Shown: in pieces, positions 37,066 through 47,386 of the stretch
Layout of the letters: each line of letters opens with the position of its first letter
Position numbering within the stretch: the stretch's first letter is position 1
Origin: Porites lobata
Taxonomy: Eukaryota > Cnidaria > Anthozoa > Scleractinia > Poritidae
Reading direction: 5' to 3'
Length of the DNA stretch: 64,000 nt
Assembly (NCBI GenBank): GCA_942486035.1
Contig: CALNXK010000535.1
Span: forward strand, 1-64,000
The notes under the pieces: model-generated
Databases searched by the model: none
Told to the model about the DNA's origin: nothing
The model's input: the letters and a program-made list of their open reading frames with translations, nothing else
Program-made: the position numbers and the translations under genes

Positions 37066-40000
37066 GGTCAAAGAGTTTTTCTCGCCGATCGTGGGAAGAA
37101 TTTTGCGAGGTCACGTGATCAAGACATTGTACGTGCCACAAGAAGATAACTGCGAAATCCATTGCTACTTAGACAAACTCTGTCAGTCAATAAATATCAG
37201 TCCACAGCTCGACAATGGTAAATGGATGTGTGAATTGAACGACGTTGCAGTGGGCCCAGAAAGCTTAATAGAAGCAGAGAAACATAAGTACTATGGCACC
37301 AAGGTGACTAATTTCCCAGAAATAAACGTCACTTGTAACAAATTTGAGAATGTATACTAATTTTTATGTGCCTTTTCTTCGGCGACAGAATCCATGCAGC
37401 AGTTATCCATGTGTAAAGAACGCAACTTGCAGACCAAACTTTCAAGTTGATAACAGTTTTGAGTGCATTTGTCCAAAAGGATATACTGGAGAGATGTGCG
37501 ATAAAGGTACTTGTGCATTATTGTACTTAATTGAAATGAGATAGGAAACTTCATCATTAATGCAGGGCGTTACCTGGCTAAAGGATATCCTTGAGAAAAA
37601 GTATAATTAGTTATGATTAGTTAACCTAACCTCTCCGAGATATAATCGCCAAACAGAAGGAGGAAGAATTTTTACCATCACGACATGCAAAGCGTGGAAC
37701 AGTTTACCATTGTCTATCAGACAAAGAGACTCGGTCAATTCTTTCAAACAAGCATTGTGGAGTGAATTTTTCACTCAACAGCAGTCTCTTGGTCATTTTC
37801 TTATATAAGTTTGTTCGATAAGTTCAGACTAGATTATACAGCTATATCGTATTTTATATAGTTAGTATTATCTATTTAATTGTTTATCTCATTATTTTGT
37901 TTCTTTATTTATTTATTTATTTATTTAGTATTGAAGAGGGCCACAACTTTATTTGTTCTGGCTATTTAGTGTCAACCTTCCTTGAATAAAGTCTTCATCT
38001 TATTTCATCTTATCTTATCTTATAATAAATTTGAAGTGAAACTATCTCATTAGGCTTGGTAGAAAGTAGGCAAAGCTTGGCGAGAGTGCTTTCTATCCAG
38101 GCCAGTCGACCCAAGGCCTTCTCGGACTTGGTCAAACCGAGGCCCTGCTGTCAGCTGCGGTGACCCCTTCTCAAACCACTCAGGGGCATCGGAGGAACAG
38201 AGGACACTTACAAAATAAGCCCTTTTAATGCGTAACTGAAAATAATGCTAATTTGCAATAGGAAATCCAAATTAGTAGGCAGGAAGACAAATTCTATCTA
38301 TTTATGAAATCCGCATTGAGTCTTCCATCGCCGGAATTCATAAAAGAGATATGCAGGGGTCCAGGTAAGTACACAGGAAGCCTAGCGATCTCTTTAGACT
38401 ACAAATGTACTGTGAGTAAGTATAGTCTACTTTTTCTTTATTATAGAAAACAAATTTTATCGGCTTAGTTCGACAGGAACATGTTAAATCTTTTTCATCC
38501 TTACGGGTACTGAAAAACACAATCTTATGGATGTGCTATACTGTCATGTCATTTAAGGTCAGGCAAGTTAATATTCGTCACTTCTGTTTTTCAGATGTCG
38601 ATGAATGCGCCACTGGTGCTCACAACTGCTCGCATGACGCATCCTGTATTAATACTGATGGCTCTTTTGTCTGTTTCTCTGAGTTCGGATGTAAAGTTGA
38701 TGGCGCCACCCAACTTATTAGTAAGTTGATATAAACGATTTCTGTGACCAGCTTGATATGTTACAGGTATTTGGGAATTTATGAAGAATTAGCACGAAAG
38801 AAAAAGCTCTAAAGAAAATGGCAACTTTTCTTAATATAAAAATGATTGTAGGGGACCACATCAAGTAGATTAGACAAACCTACATCGCCAATTCTACACG
38901 TAAATTTTTTTTCTTATCAGTTCTTGGTACGATATAGCGGAAGAAGAACATTAAGCAAGTCACATATGATTACTTCTACTGTTCTATTTACAGAATTTAA
39001 AGGCTACAATCATTCTTGTGCAGCGAATTCATGTGCAGACGTCTTGATCAATACACCGTAAGGCAAACCTTCTTTCCACTTAAATTTCAGCTGTACTGAG
39101 TTAAAAATAGTCCAATCGTATATGGATATTATGAGACACGTGGAAAGTTTGGAGAGCAGGGAGGGCATAAATCTAAATAAGTGCCCGGATTGGTTGGGAA
39201 ACAATAATCAAACAAAGTTTACAATGGAACCAACCCCGAAAACAGAAAGAACTGCAACCCATAGGGGTCTAATGAAAATAGAGGTTCTGAGGGGTTGCGA
39301 GGGTACTGAACTCTAACCTGATCGGTGTTTTTCAAACTAATGGGGTATTTCGGCATTTCTTTCAGAGCTGGGCACACCTTGTTTTTTCTTCGCACTGAAA
39401 AAGTAAACTCATTGTACACTTTTTCCGTTTCAGTGGATCTAAAAGTGGAGCATACTACCTTAAAACCAAGGAGCCAAAGGCAGCATTAACATACTGCCAC
39501 ATGGAAGAAATTCCTGGATGCGGAGGTGGCGGATGGACTTTAGTCATGAAAATCAATGGAGCAAAGGTAGAAAAAGCTTATAAAACGGTGTCAAAAATAT
39601 TGAGGCTTTCTAATCTGTCCGCCGAAGATTTCATAGCACTGATAGCCAAAAGGCACTCATTGTTAATATACTATTCCTCGATACAATCTAAGGTCTTCTG
39701 ATGACAAACTATTACTTCAGCATTCCAAAATAAGAACTCTCGCTACTTTTGGTGACTGTTTACTTACCGCCTCGTCACCTAAGATATGGAACGACCGGTG
39801 GTTATTCGCCAAGCCATTAATGTTGCCGCTTTTAAACGCCTCCTGAAAACCCATCTATTTAGGAAAGCGTATAGCTGCTAGTAGTTTATTCCCATTTTAT
39901 TGCTTAGAGGAATCTGATACCCGGTTCTTCGTTTCCTTATTTTTTCTGTAAACTATTATCTGCAAATTCATGCAAATGTAATATTCATCTTTTTATTCAT

Positions 40001-40931
40001 ATATGTATATTTCATATATAGACCACTACGTTTTATGGTAATCATTCTAATCATAGTTAGTGGAGGAGACTGGTTAGGAAAGCCGGCAAACATCAAAGTT
40101 GAAAACAACGGTACCGTAGGTTATATTGGAAGCTCCCTAACCGTGCACAAGCCCCGTCACAAATTGTGACTGGATAAATTAATGCGATGTTTCTATTGGT
40201 CAGTAAGTTTAAAATGAAAGGAATGTTATTGAACGTTGTGCACGGTCAGGCCCAAAAAAGCTGACAAAAACATATAACAAAGGGTTTCCCAGCCATTCCA
40301 CTTTAATGAACTATGCTTTGATATCTCTGCTTACTGGAAGTTTCATTTTATCATTTTATCTTTATTTTCAATTCTATTTTATTTATTTTTCAAGACTACC
40401 TTTTCGTATAATGCGAGCTTATGGGTCAACAAAATAGCGCATAATCAAAATTCTGGTAAATATGGGCTAGATAACCAAGAGGCGAAGATGCCAAGTTTCT
40501 GGAGCAATCCGTTCACCAAACTTTGTCTTGGAATGCGAGTTTTAGGAGAGCAAATAACTTGGATACTTGTTAATGAAGAAGCAGTTTCCCTCCACGCCCT
40601 TCTGTCAAACAACAGCTACATACCAACAAGAGTCGGAAGAGTTGCATGGAAATCACTTGTGCGTGGATCCTCGCTTCAAAAGAACTGCAATATGGAGGGT
40701 TTTAACGTAGTTTCGCCTACTGGAACAAGGGACCCTGCTATCACCAGGATTGGCATCATAAGCAACAATGAACAAGATTGCAGTTCGTGTAATTCAAGGA
40801 TTGGATTTGGTTCTGCAGGGAGCAGGGGAGATCAAGATGGATCAAACTCCTGTGGAAATGAGGCAGGAACATACCTTGCTGACAATGGAGAAAAGCACAT
40901 CAAAGCAAATTGTTACATACTCGTTCAGTAA
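37066..40931 (+). CDS. USOMP5-like secreted skeletal-matrix type protein: PAN, EGF, EGF-like, cnidarian GGGWTLVMKING domain (5' end missing)
   Basis: Exons: 37066 (or 37056)-37303, 37389-37506, 38595-38720, 38994-39057, 39434-39566 and 40395-40931. The phases 0, 1, 1, 2, 0 all agree. The first exon is PAN-like (CEIHCYLDKLCQS, WMCELND). The second is an EGF (CSSYPCVKNATC, CPKGYTGEMC). The third begins like a calcium EGF (DVDECATGAHNC, INTDGSFVC) but lacks its normal last third. The last two exons form a fibrinogen-like domain (SGAYYLK, CGGGGWTLVMKING, FWSNPFTKLCLGMRV, NCNMEGFN, IGIISNNEQDCSSC, RIGFGSAG, a C-terminal CYILV). This architecture is that of coral uncharacterized skeletal organic matrix protein 5 and its relatives (from memory). 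A role in matrix or adhesion is inferred. A start codon and signal peptide exon were not found upstream. An AATAAA lies at 41072. Confidence 0.8.
37620..38040 (+). mobile_element. Non-LTR retrotransposon 3' fragment in an intron of the USOMP5-like gene
   Basis: The plus strand encodes CKAWNSLPLSIRQRDSVNSF and an LWSEFF-like end. A TTTATTTATT run and a TCTTATCT repeat end the element at about 38030. Confidence 0.6.
39690..40060 (+). mobile_element. Non-LTR retrotransposon tail in an intron of the USOMP5-like gene
   Basis: Broken plus-strand frames give APKLWN-like and FKRLLKTHLFRKAYS words (near 39785-39880), which are standard RT-polyprotein C-terminal signatures. An AT-rich 3' UTR follows. 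Confidence 0.55.
40138..40250. repeat. Small fold-back element
   Basis: ACCGTGCACAA near 40140 is repeated inverted as TTGTGCACGGTCA near 40238. Length is about 110 bp, and it lies just upstream of the last exon of the USOMP5-like gene. Confidence 0.45.
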
Positions 40932-41071
40932 ATCAATCGATTCACTTGTGTCTTCAGTGAAATACTCGGTTAAAATCTGATAACTACTCAAAATGATCGC
41001 GAAACATGCAGTACATCGATTCTGTTGTTCAGTCTAGGATAACGAAAGCACCATGTTCACCCTCTGGAAAA

Positions 41072-41077
41072 AATAAA
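41072..41077 (+). promoter_or_regulatory. Candidate polyadenylation signal of the USOMP5-like gene
   Basis: AATAAA, 141 bases after the stop codon, on the coding strand. Confidence 0.5.
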
Positions 41078-41484
41078 TTAAATGGGCCATGTGCAGAGAC
41101 AAGGCTGTCGATAGACTGCACGTTCTGCACGATTATGCAACACGCTCGCTCCTGTAACTGATTACATCGTGCTGTTAAGTCTGGTACACAAAATTATACA
41201 CGGAATTATTTGACTTAAAATAGCAATAATAAAAACAAGGCTCTGCAATATTTTCTTGTGTGCGGATAATGTTTGTTTGTCGTCGATATATCCCCACAAC
41301 AAAGAAGTTCCTGTCACCTTTTCCTATGTTTGTGTGTACTGAATTTATTTTTGATCCGTAACAAGCAACTGCAACAACCGCGCTGAGAATAATGGGATGA
41401 TTGAACATGCAGCAAAGTTCATATTGTAATCCTAATTCTAATTTAAGCCATTGGTCGTCTGCTTAGCTAAATAAAAATCGACAT

Positions 41485-41720
41485 CACTAGGAGAAAGGAT
41501 TAGCACAGATGATCACTGCGCCGCTATTTGTGCGGGAGGCCCTGAGTTCGATTCCCAGATGTGACCTCAGATCCTTGTTTCGACTTTCCCTGTTGCTTAA
41601 AGTAAAAAGGAGCTCTGATGGGGAGAGTGGGTAAAATGAGCGCAGTTCTGTCGGGCTCAGGTTTGTCACTTGAAGGACACTGTACCGTTACGAGCGAGAT
41701 ACCGATGTAAAATAAGTTCC
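41485..41720 (+). repeat. tRNA-derived SINE candidate
   Basis: GGATTAGCACAGATG resembles a pol III A box and GAGTTCGATTCCC is a strong B box 35 bases on, followed by a non-tRNA body. The sequence does not fold as a tRNA acceptor/anticodon, so it is called a SINE. Confidence 0.45.
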
Positions 41721-42244
41721 TTTACCTTTTACCTGGAGCGCTTACCATTTGTACAGAAATTGCGGTGAAAAATTTCCGTCAAATGGTACTGGTATTTTTT
41801 TGGCATCGAAAACAGGAAGGGGATTGAGGCTGGCACTGGTAATGCAAACAAATGGTACAGAAAATTTAAGTCGTTTCGGTAAAAACGGGAAAAAGGTAAT
41901 ACCTCGAAAGGCATTGCACATTGTAAGTGTTCGGCCTGGGTTTATGACCAGTCTGCTCAGAAGTGGGAATTAGACCACTCCTGTAAATTCCTGGGTCTAT
42001 GCCAGGGGGAGATAAACTCCAAATAATATTATGAGTTGATAAGTACATTTGTCACCATTAAGAGAAGAGATAGTACGACGTCTAGAAGGCCAGCGCTTTG
42101 TCAGAACCCTACCAAAGTTGACTCTCTCTAATTTATGGTGGCAAATGCACTATCTCGACTCATTAGCAAAACTAAATTGTAATTTTCCACTCCCACTGCA
42201 CCGACGACTTTGTATCGGGCATTTTCCCTTTCACAAGGAAGGAC

Positions 42245-42552
42245 TTAGGCCCAGTTCAGACGTCGTGCTTCTGCCGTGCCGAACTAAATTCAGGAATTAA
42301 GTTCGACAAAAGCACGGCAGAAGCACGGCGTCTGAATCAAACTTTTGAATTAAGTTCGGCAAGCAATTAAGTTCGACAAGCGTTGTCGTGCTACACGGCT
42401 CTGGCACGGCAGAAATTCAAAAGTTCATAAATTATATTAATGTATTTTGGCGAGATTGCGTTCCCACGGGGAGTTGGGAGAAGAATTGTTACGAGGCATC
42501 AGTAAATCCTGAATTTGGTTCGACTCTGAAACGACGTCTGAACTGGGCCTTA
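42245..42552. repeat. MITE with TTA target duplication (Harbinger-like ends)
   Basis: TTA at 42245-42247 and 42550-42552 flank ends that are reverse complements (GGCCCAGTTCAGACGTCGT). Internally it repeats GCACGGCAGAA and TTAAGTTCG words. A 3-bp TTA duplication and GG..C ends fit PIF/Harbinger insertion (family knowledge). Confidence 0.8.
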
Positions 42553-42608
42553 GTTCTAGGCAGCCTTATATAAAGGGCGTCTTGCGAATTGAACTTGAAC
42601 AGTTTGAT

Positions 42609-42640
<32 letters not shown>

Positions 42641-43000
42641 TAGGTCTGTATTCTTTTAATAAAAATACATATCAAAAGTTACAACAGAGGAAACTAAGTT
42701 ATTAAAATACTAACTAACTATAGCGCTTGCAATTTCAAAAGTAACACAAGAAAGGTAAGTTAGATTCCTCAATTAAACTTAAACATTAACCTATTTACGT
42801 ATTAGCTATTTGCATTTTGGAAATTTTAAACAAGTGATAACAGAATTTAACTTCTTGAAGATAAGCTCAGGAACGATTCCTAGTAATGGACGAAACGCTT
42901 AAAGACAATGGTGACAGCACCAGTACTGAGAACTTGGAAAGAAATCAGAGTTCGAAAAACCAATTTACTTGCTGAAAACGCTAGAAAGACAACTTTATTT
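42609..43000 (-). mobile_element. Possible non-LTR element 3' end beginning with an AAT microsatellite
   Basis: The AAT repeat (42609-42641) is followed by TAGGTCTGTATTCTTTTAAT and AT-rich DNA, a layout like the element end at 20729. No protein signature remains. Confidence 0.25.
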
Positions 43001-43870
43001 TTTTTTCAGTGTCATGTTTAAGAACAGGAACGATTTTATTTGTTGCATTGATGAAAACGTCTGAAAAATCATTATTGTACTTTTAATAAAGAAAATATTG
43101 TACCATTAATAGTATAGTATAAATAGAACAATGAATGAATTTTTGACTGGAGGGCAGCGACTTCAAATTGAACCTTACTGATTTTAGTGCCTCCTGTTAA
43201 TGTTCGTTTGAATGCAAATACATCATGAGCTGGATTTCTGGGGGACTATATATTAATTAACGTTATTGATTGTGGCCTTCGCTATTACGCACACGCCAGG
43301 ACCAAATACCGTCTATTGCTACCACTTACTTGCTTTTCCTAGAATTCTAATGAAGGCCGACAATATTTTTATGTATTTTAAAGGGAAAAATAAAAGGAAT
43401 TCTACGATCATGCACATTTTAGATTGTTGAGCTATTCATAGAGTGTTTCAATTTGATTTTCCTCCAAACGCTAAGATCATACCAAGAGCCATAATAATCA
43501 TACACATTTTTTAATGCAAAAACGTATTTTTTTTAAAAAAAAAGCATTGTTTCTCAGAAAAAGGTTTTAAACTTTTTAACAGAGGGGAGGGGGTTCTATT
43601 TTTTCTTGGAGACAATCAATACTTAATTGTGGAACGTTCTTGCTTTATTAAAATGTATCTAGGGAGGAATCGTAGAAAAGGCCTGTTGAAAGTAATTGTA
43701 TTATTTGGCTTATTTTGCCGGAAAGAATGAATTATTCCGTAGGCGATAACCTAATCTGTTTTCATTTTTGACTCAGAGGTCTCTAGAATAATCGATTCCT
43801 AAGTTCGTTGAAAGACAGCCTTTCCGAAACAAAAAACAAGACAAGAACGCTCTTTTAGCCTTAGTCTCGA

Positions 43871-44280
43871 TTGCTTCAGGGGCACCCAACGAAGATATAG
43901 TTCTAAACTACTTAACATAGCATTGTTGAACGTATTTTAGTATTTAAACGGTGGATATACGCATATTTTTATCCCCTAAAAACTTTTCATCTGTTCGGAT
44001 TTCCTAGATGAAAGTCTAGTGATCCGAAAATAATAGGGATCAAAACTTACCTTTTCAAAAATTTCAGCCAGGAAAAGGCTCCCGAAAATTCTAGGTGGCC
44101 TTTTTTAGGGTAAATATCCGTTTAAAATGGGTAATTATACCCTTTTGTAGATGTTCGAAAATCCTAGGAGAGGCAGGCAAGCAAGAAATTTTACAACAAA
44201 TGTTCCGAACATTCTAGTTCTCAAATCGTCTTCCGAACAGATATTTTCCCGAAAATTGCCGTTGGGTGCCCCTGTTGCTT
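43871..44280. repeat. 398-bp MITE with 6-bp target-site duplication
   Basis: The element 43877-44274 starts CAGGGGCACCCAACG and ends with the exact reverse complement (CGTTGGGTGCCCCTG in this strand, apart from the inner base context). It is flanked by TTGCTT at 43871-43876 and 44275-44280. The interior repeats GTTCGGA/TCCGAAC and CCCGAAAAT words. Confidence 0.85.
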
Positions 44281-44289
44281 GGAAATAAG

Positions 44290-46430
44290 ATAAGAAATGA
44301 GGGGGCGATTAACTCTACATGAAACAGGATTTCCTCGCTAAAAAATTTTCACTCCCGGCTCCTTTATCGACGGTCGAGTATTATTTAGGATATTTATTTT
44401 CTATATCGTATTCAACGATTTGTGAGTACGCTTGTGTAAATACACGAAAAACAAGGGCCTCGATTCGAGAGAAATTACATCAAAAACGTGATGAACATGG
44501 CGCGTCTTTTTAATCAACGCCGAAAATAAACCGCATGCTCATCACAAGACTCATTTGCATACAATGAAAGTTTACAACACCCGACCAGTTGGCCTCACCA
44601 TCAAAGTTTTGCTTATTAAGATTCTTCTTTTTTTCAACCACTAAAGTTATCACTTTCCGGAAAAGTTCGACATCTTTAATACTTTGTAAACTTTCTATGC
44701 ATACCTTTCGTCACGCTGCCACTCTGGCTTATCTCTAGGTTCTACGGACTCTGCTTGGAACGCTTGAGACTATGATTCCCCTTTTGGCGCGCGCACACGA
44801 AAAAAACAAGGAAAAGAAACGCTTGCATCTAGAGTCTCGCGGCTGACTCACAAGCGAGAATAAAAATACGAGAAAGTCACGTAATATCTCTTTTTACCAC
44901 ATCGCCACGACTGCCATTGTAAGAAGTAAAATTGACAAGTTATCACTTATCATACAGATGGTATTTGCCGCAATAAGTACAGAATAATAAACCCGACTAA
45001 AACATGATAAATAAAAACCAAAATAAAGTTTTTGATCGGATTTTCGAACTTTATTTTCCTGGGTAAAAAACGTTATTAAAAGAAACCGGTTGTAGCAGAA
45101 CTAAATTAACTCAACACACATGAATTTCAGTCTTAAAAACTTTAATGGTGCATTTCTTTTTTTTACATTTTAGCAAAATACTTGGGAACACTTCTGAATC
45201 ATTTACAGGTTCATAACACAATACCGTCCGTTTCAGAGTTGTCCATCTGATAGCTAGGTTAATATCCGATGCATGTTATATTCAAGGGACAATTTGTAGA
45301 AGTTTTAATTTGTGGTCGTTGAAACTCGTGTCTGTCTAGCAGAATTACACCGGGTGAAAGAGTAAATTAATGTGAATTAATTAATCCTCCAGAAACAGTC
45401 CAATATAACAACGGAAAATCCTCACTAAAGAGTGAAAAACTGTTGAAAAACATGTGGTGTGTTAACGTCAAACTTGTCACTTAATGTGCAATGTTTACAA
45501 TAGTTTGATAGGTACCTTCAATGCAGGTCCAGGTTTTGAGCTAAACCAAACTATTGTCTGTATTGTGATGACAAGTTTGCTTTTAATTTTGAAATACTAC
45601 CGAATTGTCTTAATTAAACCATTTTTCTTGGTTCCAATAAGTTATCATCATACCGGAAAATTATAAGATTTCGTATGAAGCTATAATCACACACACACAC
45701 ACACACAGAAAAAAAGAAGAAAATATGTAGGTTGGTTTGTTATTCATTAGCCTAAAAAAGCATGAGTGTAGGTGAATGACAAAGACATGAATAAAAAAGC
45801 TGGACAGCTTTTTAATCTCAAGCCTTTATAACTAGGATAGTTACTTGAAACTAAACAACATCTTTCAGTCCATCGTGTCTGTCTTTAAGGTAGTTCTAGT
45901 AGTGTGTTGAATTGGACTTACTCAAAATTTTCGCTACAGGGAACCCCCTCTTAAATGTTTCCTATGCCTGAAAAGCATGTGCCAATTACAGCATTAAGTA
46001 TTATTATACTTCCTTTTACGAATGAGGTTGTCAGCTTTGGCTTGTTTCCATTTTTACAGTTGCTTCAGTTTTTTTACTGGTCTTGTTTTTAAGGCGGGCA
46101 TTTATTAAGCACGCATTGATTCCATTAAAACAGGACGTTACACGTTACACTTTTAACACCTTTCCTGGGTCCCTTGTTTTTAACACAGTGTATGGCCGGG
46201 AAATATGTACGTTTATTGATAAAATTGCGTTTCTGTTTAGGAGATATGCACATTATAACACGTATCACATCACTGAGGACTGGCTCTTGTAAAGATGGTT
46301 GTTGCGTTTTGACATGAATCTATGTTCATTGGCATTTAGTTTGGGTCTCCCCGAATTGTGTCTTTTTGAGACGCATGTGAAACCATCATTCAAATAACGA
46401 TATGATCCCACTTTCCTTCTTTGAAAAGAA
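44290..46430. other. Gene-free stretch upstream of GPCR 1 stop
   Basis: Only short frames occur. A CA dinucleotide repeat lies at 45688-45707. No domain, element termini or RNA gene could be supported. Confidence 0.5.
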
Positions 46431-46432
46431 CT

Positions 46433-47386
46433 TCAGCGACATCTCAAAAGTTTAAGGTATTCTACGCGGAATGACCTATTGAGTACCCCGTAAATAAAGG
46501 GGTTTATGGCACTTGAAGTATAGGCAAAGTAAGTGTAGGCCAGGTAAACTTGGCGATCGAACCACTCATCACGCATGACATCCACGATGTCAATAACGAT
46601 ACAAGGAATCCAACAGATGAAAAATGCTAAAACAATGGCAAAAACAGTGCGTGTAACAACAATCTCTGCTGGAGTTAGATTATTCAGGGAGACGGTTGAC
46701 ACCCTCCTGGAAGCCAGTTGTCGAAAGTGTCTTCTAATTGCCCTAAAGACTTTGGTGTAACACCATATGACAACACAAGCAGGAAGGAAGACAAAAGCCA
46801 CACTGGAAAATGTTGTGAACACTTGGCTGCTGAAAATATTTTCATGCAATGTTACGCATATGACTTTTCCAGGATGGAACACAAAAGAGTTATGCTGCCC
46901 AAACGTCACGCTAACCAAAGCTACGAAGCACAGCACACTCGTCACAGCAATCATCAGCGTCGTGTGAAAAGGGGTGAACACTTTCCTGTAAAATCTAGGC
47001 TTGATGACTCGAAAATACCGATTTATTGCTGTCAAAGCCATTATCTGAAGGGAGAGGAATGCTAAAAAATGCACAAGAAACCCTTGGATGTGGCAAAGGT
47101 GATCCCCTAAGATCCATTTTCCAGCAATGAGAGATACCTCTGATAGCGGCATGGCAAGAAAGGCCATGATGATATCGCAGGCAGCAAGTGCGAAAACGAG
47201 TATGTTTGTGGCCGATCGCAGATGGTTGTTTTTTACAAACGCGACGCATAGGATTATATTTCCAAAAAGAGCTGCGATGTTGATTAAAAAGAGAAATCCA
47301 GTGTCTGCGACTGCCAAAGCCACTGTGCGATTAGCCAAAGTCATTGGAAAATGTTCTCCACTGATATTGGTTTCCATTGTACTCAA
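46433..47386 (-). CDS. Class A (rhodopsin-family) GPCR 1, melatonin/amine-like, intronless
   Basis: A single exon of 317 aa with seven hydrophobic segments. Key positions: GN in TM1 (FGNIILCVAF), LAACD in TM2, W and Cys in GKWILGDHLC before TM3, NRY in place of DRY (INRYFRVIKP), CWIP in TM6 (FFICWIPC) and NPFIY in TM7. There is a short C-tail (LLRCR), and N-glycosylation sites occur in the N-terminus (TNIS, ANRT). The Schiff-base Lys of opsins is Tyr here (six residues before NPFIY), so it is not an opsin. NRY and overall pattern recall melatonin-receptor-like cnidarian receptors, but the ligand cannot be assigned. Signalling at the plasma membrane through G proteins is family knowledge. Confidence 0.88.
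   Translation of the reverse strand: MSTMETNISGEHFPMTLANRTVALAVADTGFLFLINIAALFGNIILCVAFVKNNHLRSATNILVFALAACDIIMAFLAMPLSEVSLIAGKWILGDHLCHIQGFLVHFLAFLSLQIMALTAINRYFRVIKPRFYRKVFTPFHTTLMIAVTSVLCFVALVSVTFGQHNSFVFHPGKVICVTLHENIFSSQVFTTFSSVAFVFLPACVVIWCYTKVFRAIRRHFRQLASRRVSTVSLNNLTPAEIVVTRTVFAIVLAFFICWIPCIVIDIVDVMRDEWFDRQVYLAYTYFAYTSSAINPFIYGVLNRSFRVEYLKLLRCR

Noticed and set aside
37357..37557. Minus-strand frame opposite the EGF exon
   Set aside because: It is a shadow of the supported EGF exon of the USOMP5-like gene.
41500..41575. Possible tRNA gene with GTTCGATTCC
   Set aside because: The acceptor and anticodon stems do not pair, so it is treated as a SINE.
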